Part shown: positions 8,652-15,250 of the stretch, in pieces
How the letters are laid out: the number at the start of each line of letters is the position of its first letter
Numbering within the stretch: position 1 is the stretch's first letter
Assembly (NCBI GenBank): GCA_035063885.1
Contig: JAPSFM010000016.1
Span: 1-64,000 of the forward strand
Direction of reading: 5' to 3'
DNA: 64,000 nucleotides
DNA from: CAADGY01 sp900696665
GTDB lineage: Bacteria > Acidobacteriota > Terriglobia > Bryobacterales > Bryobacteraceae
Translations under genes and position numbers: made by a program
The notes under the pieces: model-generated
What the model was told of the DNA's origin: nothing
Database searches by the model: none
The model's input: the letters and a program-made list of their open reading frames with translations, nothing else

Positions 8652-9920
8652 ATGAAACAAGGAATCTCTCTATCGTTGATCACGGTGCTGCTGTCGGGCG
8701 CGATGTTTGCCCAGACCGCGGCCCCCGCCGCCTTATCCATGGGGACGGTACTTGCGAAGGACCGGCTGGTGCGCGTTGACCAGTTGCTTCAGCGCTACAC
8801 GGACGAGAAGCGGATTGCGGGCGCTGTTGCCCTGGTGCTCCGTGACGGCCAGCCGGTATACGAACGGGCTGTGGGCTGGGCCGACCGGGAGGCGGGGCGG
8901 CGCATGACCATGGACACGATCTTCCGCATCGCCTCGCAGACCAAGGCGATTACCAGCGCCGCCATCCTCGCTCTGGTGGAGGAAGGCAAGATCGGTTTGA
9001 ACGAACCGGTAGGGAATTTTATTCCCACTTTCAAAAAGACCACCGTCGCAGTGAAAGATGGCTCCGGGATGAAGATCGAGCCCGCGCGCCGCGCCATCAC
9101 AATTCAACAACTGTTGACTCACACGGCTGGAATCTCCTACGGAAGGGAAAGCTACATCGAAGCTTTATATGCCAAGAAAGGGCTGGGGCCCGCGGCCGGC
9201 AATGGCTGGTACACGGCCGATAAAGACGAGCCGATCTGCGTCACCATGGAGCGTTTGGGGACCCTTCCCTTTGTCGCCCAGCCCGGCGAGTCCTTCGTAT
9301 ATGGCTACAACACCGACATTCTCGGCTGCGTCGTGGAGAAGGCATCCGGAATGCCGCTTGATCAATTCATTCAGACCCGTATCACCGGGCCATTGGGCAT
9401 GAAGGATACCCGGTTCTTTCTTCCTGCCGCCGAGCGCAATCGCCTGGCCGCGGTGTATGCCAGCGGCAGCGATGGCCTGATTGTTCGCGCACCAGACGGA
9501 CCGAAGGGCCAGGGTTCCTACGTGGACGGCCCCCGCAAGAGTTTCGCGGGCGGCGCCGGCCTCACCTCCACCGCACGTGATTACGCCCGTTTTCTGGAGA
9601 TGATCCGCAACGGCGGCAAGCTGGATGGAGTCCGCATCCTTGCTCCGCGTACGGCCGCGCTCATGACAACTAACCAATCCGGCACGCTCCCTCCGGGCAA
9701 CGGGCTTGGCTTCGGACTGGGCTTCCAGACCATCGACCGTTACGGCGCCAAAGGCATGGCCGCTGTCGGCGCGTTTGGATGGGGCGGAGCCTATGGCACC
9801 ACTTACGAAGTAGACCCCGCGAGCCGAATGGTCCTGGTACTCATGCTCCAGTTGATGCCGAATGCAACCAACATCGGAGAGAAGTTCCCGCTCACGGTGT
9901 ACCAGTCCCTGGTCGACTAG
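8652..9920 (+). CDS. Exported serine hydrolase, beta-lactamase family (EstB-like esterase)
   Basis: About 422 residues, with signal peptide MKQGISLSLITVLLSGAMFAQ. It carries the SxxK catalytic pair S95-Q-T-K98 in FRIASQTKAITSA and a YxN-type motif in YGYNTDILG. The third motif is FGWGGAYG, with Trp where many relatives have His, a pattern common in EstB-type carboxylesterases. The ATG at 8652 is preceded by GGAG at good spacing; the open frame runs on upstream into the divergent sulfatase gene and was not used. It is a second member of the same fold as 5649-7241 but not a close copy. An esterase or transesterase role in the periplasm is inferred. Confidence 0.87.
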   Translation: MKQGISLSLITVLLSGAMFAQTAAPAALSMGTVLAKDRLVRVDQLLQRYTDEKRIAGAVALVLRDGQPVYERAVGWADREAGRRMTMDTIFRIASQTKAITSAAILALVEEGKIGLNEPVGNFIPTFKKTTVAVKDGSGMKIEPARRAITIQQLLTHTAGISYGRESYIEALYAKKGLGPAAGNGWYTADKDEPICVTMERLGTLPFVAQPGESFVYGYNTDILGCVVEKASGMPLDQFIQTRITGPLGMKDTRFFLPAAERNRLAAVYASGSDGLIVRAPDGPKGQGSYVDGPRKSFAGGAGLTSTARDYARFLEMIRNGGKLDGVRILAPRTAALMTTNQSGTLPPGNGLGFGLGFQTIDRYGAKGMAAVGAFGWGGAYGTTYEVDPASRMVLVLMLQLMPNATNIGEKFPLTVYQSLVD

Positions 9921-9921
9921 C

Positions 9922-10757
9922 TCACGACCAACCCGTCGCGAGTGCTGTTGGAACGGCGTCATCCGCCGAGGACGGCGGCGTGCCCGGCGCGATCACTTCC
10001 CCCATCGGCAGCCGGTTGTACGGCCACTGTGCCAGGGGCGGCGCCTTCCGGGACCCGTGCTCTTCGAAGCCTTCGCCCGGTCCGGGCGCGTTGTCGTACA
10101 GTTGCCCAATGCCTTCGCCGAGGGCGAGGTGGAAGATTTTGATGTTCCGCACATTATGCTCGAGCCGGAATACCCGCGAGGTCCAATAGACGGTGCAGTT
10201 GCGTGCGGTCACCCACGCGCCGCCCAGCGTGCCGCGGCACCGGAACCCGATATCGTTTTCGACCAGAACACAATTATCGGCCACCGCCTGCACTTTCTCC
10301 TTCAGGTTGAGAGCCGCCCGTTTCCGATGTCTCCGTGTCCCCATCCCTTCAAAAGGCAATTGCGAAACGTGATACGGGACTTCCGCGGTTCGCCGGAATG
10401 AGTCTTGCTGTCGAAGGCATTTTCTCCGGGACGCTCCCCCTGCTTGTAACCGGCGTAGTCCTTGTCGAGCGGCCCGGTCCAGAGAAAGCAATGGTCCACT
10501 AGGACGTTATCCCATGGGTACGGCTCGGCTCGCCGTCCCGGGTCGAACTGGATCGCATCGCCGCTGACATGTGAAATTTCGGTATTCCGTATGGTGAGAT
10601 TCAGCGGGCGGCCCGTGTAGGTGCCGTTGATCGAGGGCTCTTCGATTCGCAAATTCCTCACTCTTTTGGCGTCAGTATCGCCGTCATTTCCCGTCTGGTC
10701 ATACGGCTCCGTGTTCCGGGTTTCGAGATTGCGGCTGCTGCATTTTCTTGATCTCAA
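9922..10757 (-). pseudogene. Frameshifted right-handed beta-helix (pectate-lyase-like) gene remnant
   Basis: Two overlapping minus-strand frames together encode one beta-helix-like protein. The first half (about 10757-10310) reads through LNLTIRNTEISHVSGDAIQF, a typical coil repeat, to KGWGHGDIGN. The sense then continues in another frame as AALNLKEKVQAVADNCVL and VTARNCTVYWTSRVFRLEHN, down to a stop at 9922. A single-base change near 10320-10325 would restore continuity. The repeated N-x-x-V/I-x-N-C pattern is that of pectin-lyase-fold proteins. No signal peptide or N-terminal domain is present, and sequence before about 10700 looks unrelated, so the gene is truncated as well as frameshifted. 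A sequencing error at the shift cannot be excluded, but it would not explain the missing N-terminus. Confidence 0.7.
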
Positions 10758-11233
10758 CGTCGAGGAGACGGGGTGTCACAAAAAAACCCGTAGTACAAAT
10801 AAAGCGCTCTTGCCGCAGGCCATGCTCGAACTCACTGATCAACCACAGATCCACTTGCAAGCGCGTCAAGGATGCCGGCGACAGCGCGTGGCCTATGGAA
10901 AGTGTGCGGAGGAATGCGCCATGCTCGCGGCGTAGATCACTACGCCAAACCGCGAAGTTCCCCACACGCACGCGCATATCACCATGCAGCAGGTCCCCAA
11001 TATCGGCGGGAGCCTAGTTGTACCACTTGTGGAAGTTCTCGACAAGCGCTAGACAAGAGCGCGGCGCCGTAAACAAGATACTCATTATCGGTGCCACCGG
11101 ATTATTGCAAGTTAAATCATTCAGTACACGCTAAGATATCACGGCAGTGGCCCGTCGCATTCCATCCATCCATCGTGCCCCACGTACAACTGTTCAAATT
11201 CATTTGTGATGGGCCAGGAGGATCGATAACTGC
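10758..11233. other. Gene-poor, lower-GC gap
   Basis: About 480 bases with no convincing gene. One minus-strand frame (10977-10699, 92 codons) is open but has no signal peptide, no clear ribosome-binding site and no family I recognise, and it runs into the beta-helix remnant in another frame. Base composition is visibly more AT-rich than in the flanking genes. No tRNA-like fold, inverted terminal repeat or transposase fragment was seen. It may be debris from an earlier insertion or deletion. Confidence 0.4.
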
Positions 11234-11809
11234 CTACCTTAACGAATCGATGGAACTTACTGATAAAGTGCCAGCATGACGTGAAGTTGGGGGGTTATTA
11301 AAATCCATAGATGTGTATTGGGAGCCCGCCCAATGATTCATTGCAGGACTGCAGCTCTTGTGATAACTGCAGCCGCCAATAGGGCTGTCATAACCGTACT
11401 CAGCTCTCGCCTTCCCGACCACAAAAAATGGTGACCGGACTAACGTGGCCAAAATCAGACCAGCCACCGAACAGTTAATCCGGTTTGCTTCTTGCAAATA
11501 ATAAGTGCCCATCTCGTCGTAAATCGGTATCGATGTGCTGGCATACGCAGCGCCCCCACCGCCCCATTGAGAACTGGTGTTATAGCCCCATACCCAGCGC
11601 CCGCTGGGGCTTTGGATGGCGATATCCGCGACATAATCGTGTGTAAACGAACCCCAGGCCGGAGTACATTGGCTGCTGTAATAATCGGTAACCGAGGTCC
11701 AGCCGGTGCCGTTGGCATCTACATCGCCGTCAGAATAAGAACTCGTACATTGCCCAAAACGCTGAGGAAATGACGCAACAAACATGATAATACTCAACAA
11801 CCGTCTCAT
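11234..11809 (-). CDS. Secreted orphan protein rich in Gly, Ser, Tyr and Trp
   Basis: About 191 residues with signal peptide MRRLLSIIMFVASFPQRFGQ. The mature part has many aromatic and small residues, several cysteines (CTSSYSDGD, SSQCTPAW, RINCSVAG, IGGCSYHKSC) that could form disulfides, and a Gly run (QWGGGGAAY). I recognise no family. The ATG at 11809 is preceded by GGAG with 6-7 bases spacing. The frame also extends to a GTG at 11854 that overlaps the stop of the preceding reading frame (GTGA), so coupled translation is possible. Lower GC than neighbours suggests acquisition. It lies directly downstream of a broken secreted gene and may be its partner. A role outside the cytoplasm is all that can be inferred. 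Confidence 0.6.
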   Translation of the reverse strand: MRRLLSIIMFVASFPQRFGQCTSSYSDGDVDANGTGWTSVTDYYSSQCTPAWGSFTHDYVADIAIQSPSGRWVWGYNTSSQWGGGGAAYASTSIPIYDEMGTYYLQEANRINCSVAGLILATLVRSPFFVVGKARAEYGYDSPIGGCSYHKSCSPAMNHWAGSQYTSMDFNNPPTSRHAGTLSVSSIDSLR

Positions 11810-11850
11810 AATATTCTCCATATTCTGGCCTGTTTTTGCCTTCGCTTTGG

Positions 11851-12387
11851 TCACATTGGTGGCGCCGCAATCAAAACGACACGTGTCTTGATATATGCCG
11901 AATAATCTGTCAACTTCTTCCGGCCGTCGCTCGGCAACTCTCCAACAATGCTCGTATGGGCTTGGTTGACGAGGGCCATGATTTCGTCATTGATCCCTTA
12001 CATCTGCCTGCTTGGCTGCAATCTGGGCTGGTCCGTCGGTGTGGTGGGTTTTAGCGCGACTAATCTGGCCTGTAACTGCGTGAAAGTGTTCCGAAAACGG
12101 TTCACGCCACGTGACAACGCCTGCATGTCGACATCACTGAGACCAATACGTCGTGCTTTGGTAGCTACGTCGTAGTATGTGGATGTGCCCGCTGTGGCCA
12201 AATGGATGAATAAGTGCTTAAGTGCAAGTTCGTCTGGAATCTGATCTGGTGCAATACTGCCATCAGCAATCACTTGGCCTCGCGCCACGGGTAGTTGGTG
12301 CTGAGAATGTTCTCGTTGGACTTGCGCCAATAATGCACTTGGCTGTAGTCCAAAAGCGATAGCAAGACCGATAAATATACGACCCAT
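11851..12387 (-). pseudogene. Secreted orphan gene interrupted by indels and a TAA
   Basis: The frame opens at ATG 12387 behind an excellent AAGGAGG, with signal peptide MGRIFIGLAIAFGLQPSALLAQ. It encodes a helical protein (QIPDELALKHLFIHLA, ARRIGLSDVDMQALSRGVN) as far as TAA at 11998. Coding sense continues past the stop in the same frame (INDEIMALVNQAHTSIVGEL, then KKLTDYSAYIKTRVVLI) to TGA at 11851. Between them, a neighbouring frame reads QIAAKQADVRDQ, which joins both sides naturally. This fits a one-base loss near 12022 and loss of one GATCA unit near 11992, together -6 bases. The family is not recognised. If the sequence is correct, only a truncated product of 129 residues is made. Confidence 0.6.
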
Positions 12388-12514
12388 TCTGACCTCCTTG
12401 TGCATCTGTCGTGGAGATTTATTGACAGACCCGGGAGGACTTTAAAGCAAGACAAGAATGTTGCCAATGGAATTGTTCAGAAAATAACTGAAATTCGGCC
12501 AACGATGGGTGGCG

Positions 12515-14026
12515 CTATCGTCCGCCGTTATCGGTCCGGTTCCCGTTCCGGAATACGTATCGGATGCCCGTGGGAGGAACTTCAGGGTTTTCATAGTCCG
12601 CTGGACCAGCGACTTCCTGCGGGTGGAAAACCACGATGTCGGCGGCGTTGCCGGGTGCGAGCACCCCGCGGCCGTTCAGCCGCAGCCGCTCCGCTGGAAT
12701 ACTGGTGATTTTGCGGATGGCCTCTTCGAGGGAAAACAACTTCTCCTGCCGGGTGTAGTACCCGAGAAGTTTCGGAAACGTTCCGGCGAGGCGCGGATGC
12801 GGCCGCCCCTTCACATAGAAGCCGTCGCTTCCAATCATGGATAGCGGATGCGCAAGTGTCTGGCGCAGGTTCTCCTCGCTCTGGTTGAAACAGAGCATGT
12901 TCACCGCTCCGTTCTCTTCGGCTAACAGGTCCATCACCGTCTGAACCGGTTCGCGCTGCCGCTCTTTCGAAATCTCCTCCAGGCTTTTCCCCACCAGTGA
13001 AGCGTTCCTCGCTGACGCCACGGCCGAGATGTAGACATCGGACCATGCCCAGGCGAGGTTTTCAAGTGTTTCGGAAGCAATGCGCGCCCGCGCCGCCGGA
13101 TCGGCAAAACGCGCGAGCATGGCCGCGATGCCGCCCTCCAATGCCGATTGCGGAAGAATCTGAGTGAGAACGGTGCTTCCCGCTACGTAGGGGTAGCAGT
13201 CGAAAGCGACATCGATGCCCTGCCGGTGGGCCCGTTCGATCTTGTCGATCACCTTCCTTTGAAGGTCCCAGTTTTTGCGGCCGGCGATTTGAAGATGGGA
13301 GATTTGCAGCCGGCAACCGCTGCGCCGCGCGAGTTCCAGTTGCTCATCGATCGACTCCAGGATGCCGCCGAAGTAGCTGCGCATATGGGTGGCGTACAAT
13401 TTGCCATGGCGGGCGACGACGCGGCACAACCGCTCCAGTTCTTCGAAAGGCGCGCTCGAGCCCGGCGCATACATGAGACCGGTCGAAAAGCCCACGGCGC
13501 CTTCCGCCAGGCAATCCGACAGGCGTTGTTCGATGGCGTCCATTTCCGCCGGGGCGAGCGGCCCCTGCTTCAGGCCAACTTCGGAAATGCGCAACGTTCC
13601 GTGCCCGACCAGAGAGAGCGGGTTTACACGCCCCGGGCCCTTCGCTGCATCGGCATAATATTCCTTTGCCGTGTGCCAGCCCCAATCGCCGGAACCGCAA
13701 AAGATACTGTTGGCGAACTCATGCAGGGCAGAGCGTTCTTCCGCGGCGGGGAAAGCGGAAAAGCTGCAATTGCCGACCACTTCTGTTGTGACACCTTGCC
13801 GCGCTTTCTCCACCTTGTCCTGGTGCGCCTGGAGGTCGGAATGGCTGTGAATGTCGATGAACCCGGGAGCAACGACACAATTGGAGCAATCGATCCGTTC
13901 GGCCTCCACGTTTTCGGGAATACCGCCCACGGAGGCGATCCGGCCGTTTTCCACCAATACATCGGCGCGCACACCAGGGATGCCGGTTCCGTCCACAACA
14001 GTTCCGCCCGTCAGAAGAAGTCGCAT
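12515..14026 (-). CDS. N-acyl-D-amino-acid deacylase / D-aminoacylase family amidohydrolase
   Basis: About 503 residues of the metal-dependent amidohydrolase superfamily. It opens with the usual small beta domain (LLLTGGTVVDGTG, DVLVENGRIASVG) and then VAPGFIDIHSHSD, whose HxH binds metal. GVTTEVVGNCSFS carries the bridging Cys typical of D-aminoacylases. YATHMRSYF, LQISHLQIAG and a late GSDGFYV supply the other metal and catalytic residues, and the C-terminus returns to the beta domain (GNAADIVVF). The family hydrolyses N-acyl-D-amino acids or related N-acyl substrates. The ATG at 14026 begins the conserved domain; the frame upstream of it reads no family sequence. It is divergent from an M24 peptidase about 100 bases away, consistent with peptide or peptidoglycan-derived nitrogen scavenging. 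Confidence 0.88.
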   Translation of the reverse strand: MRLLLTGGTVVDGTGIPGVRADVLVENGRIASVGGIPENVEAERIDCSNCVVAPGFIDIHSHSDLQAHQDKVEKARQGVTTEVVGNCSFSAFPAAEERSALHEFANSIFCGSGDWGWHTAKEYYADAAKGPGRVNPLSLVGHGTLRISEVGLKQGPLAPAEMDAIEQRLSDCLAEGAVGFSTGLMYAPGSSAPFEELERLCRVVARHGKLYATHMRSYFGGILESIDEQLELARRSGCRLQISHLQIAGRKNWDLQRKVIDKIERAHRQGIDVAFDCYPYVAGSTVLTQILPQSALEGGIAAMLARFADPAARARIASETLENLAWAWSDVYISAVASARNASLVGKSLEEISKERQREPVQTVMDLLAEENGAVNMLCFNQSEENLRQTLAHPLSMIGSDGFYVKGRPHPRLAGTFPKLLGYYTRQEKLFSLEEAIRKITSIPAERLRLNGRGVLAPGNAADIVVFHPQEVAGPADYENPEVPPTGIRYVFRNGNRTDNGGR

Positions 14027-14130
14027 TAACGCGAGGAGTAACACACGGAGCCGATTCCGGTCAAACGTGGGGTGCCACCATACACGAAGACGAGGCGGAT
14101 TAGAATGCAGGGAAGGAGCGTCGCGCACTC

Positions 14131-15237
14131 ATGCTCAATATCCATTCCTGTTTAGAACGCCAAAAGCGGCTGCTCAGTGCTATGGAGCAGGCGCACCTCG
14201 ACTTTGTGGTGCTCGGATATGCGAAGAGCGTCTACTATTTTACGGGAGCACCTGTGGATGCCAGCCGGCCGCAAGTGTTCGCGATGGACGCCTCCGGCCG
14301 CAGCCTGCTGATCACGAACCGTGAGCCGGATCAATCCGCCGCGGGCGAAACGAAAGTCTACACGGCCTATACAATCGAGCGCCCGTTCGGACGCACGTCG
14401 ATGAACGATGAGGCCGCCGGGTTCTTGCGCTCCTTTGCGCCTTCCACGGCGGGCAGCACCGGTATCGATTCCGAGCACCTCAATGCCGCTCTGGCAGCGG
14501 CGGCGGGCGGCCGGACGCAGAGAAACATCAGCCCGCTGCTCGAACAGATCCGGCGGCGCAAAGACCCGGATGAACTGGAGTGCATACGCAGCGCTATCAG
14601 CCTGGCCGAGGCCGGATACAAGGCCATAAAGGCACGTCTCGAACTCGGCATGACAGAGTTCGAAGCGTATTCCATTATCCACGAGGCCATGGTTCGCACA
14701 GCCGGCACAGCCGTTGACCTTGGCGGCGATTTCGCCTGTGGCGAGCGTGGAATAAAAGCTGGTGGGCCGCCAACGGACCGCAAAGTCCTGGCAGGCGATC
14801 TCTACATCTTCGATCTGTTCCCCACGCGGAACGGTTACTCGTGCGATCTTTGCAGAACATTCGCTGTAGGCAAGCCCACGGAACTTCAGCAGCGGGCATG
14901 GTCGCACGTGATGGAGGCGCATCGCATCGCAGAGAGGGCCATCCGGCCAGGCGCCCGCGGCCGTGATGTGTATGAGGCGATCCGCCGTCACATGGAAGCC
15001 TTCGAGCCCGCGCGAGGTTCCTTCTATCACCACGCCGGACACGGCCTGGGGATGGACGCATGGGAGCGCCCCTGGTTGACTCCCGGTAGTGAAGACATCA
15101 TCGAAGAAGGCGATGTAGTGGCGTGTGAGCCGGGTCTGTACGGCGAAAACCTGCAGGGAGGCATTCGCCTGGAACACAATTACCTGGTGGGAAAGAGTTC
15201 CGCTGTTCCGCTCGACACGTTCCCGATGGAACTATAG
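14131..15237 (+). CDS. M24 family metallopeptidase (Xaa-Pro aminopeptidase-like)
   Basis: A 368-residue two-domain protein: an N-terminal creatinase/prolidase-type domain (YAKSVYYFTGAPVDAS) and a C-terminal pita-bread catalytic domain. All five expected dinuclear metal ligands are visible in order: Asp in IFDLFP, Asp in SCDLCRTF, His in HHAGHGLGMD, Glu in VACEPGLY and Glu in IRLEHNY. It probably removes N-terminal residues before proline or acts on dipeptides in the cytoplasm; no signal peptide is present. It starts at ATG 14131 just beyond the divergent D-aminoacylase and ends 13 bases before the convergent kinase gene. Creatinase-like activity is an alternative but less likely without creatine genes nearby. 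Confidence 0.9.
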   Translation: MLNIHSCLERQKRLLSAMEQAHLDFVVLGYAKSVYYFTGAPVDASRPQVFAMDASGRSLLITNREPDQSAAGETKVYTAYTIERPFGRTSMNDEAAGFLRSFAPSTAGSTGIDSEHLNAALAAAAGGRTQRNISPLLEQIRRRKDPDELECIRSAISLAEAGYKAIKARLELGMTEFEAYSIIHEAMVRTAGTAVDLGGDFACGERGIKAGGPPTDRKVLAGDLYIFDLFPTRNGYSCDLCRTFAVGKPTELQQRAWSHVMEAHRIAERAIRPGARGRDVYEAIRRHMEAFEPARGSFYHHAGHGLGMDAWERPWLTPGSEDIIEEGDVVACEPGLYGENLQGGIRLEHNYLVGKSSAVPLDTFPMEL

Positions 15238-15250
15238 CGCCCTCCGCGCA

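Noticed and set aside
5649..9920. The two serine hydrolases as true beta-lactamases (antibiotic resistance)
   Set aside because: They carry SxxK and Tyr motifs of the wider esterase/peptidase fold, sit beside a sulfatase, and lack any AmpR-type regulator.
10699..10977. Open 92-codon minus-strand frame in the gene-poor gap
   Set aside because: No Shine-Dalgarno, signal or family; it runs out of frame into the beta-helix remnant. Kept only as part of the gap description.
13148..14029. Plus-strand frame opposite the D-aminoacylase
   Set aside because: The amidohydrolase metal motifs are on the minus strand; the frame lacks family features.
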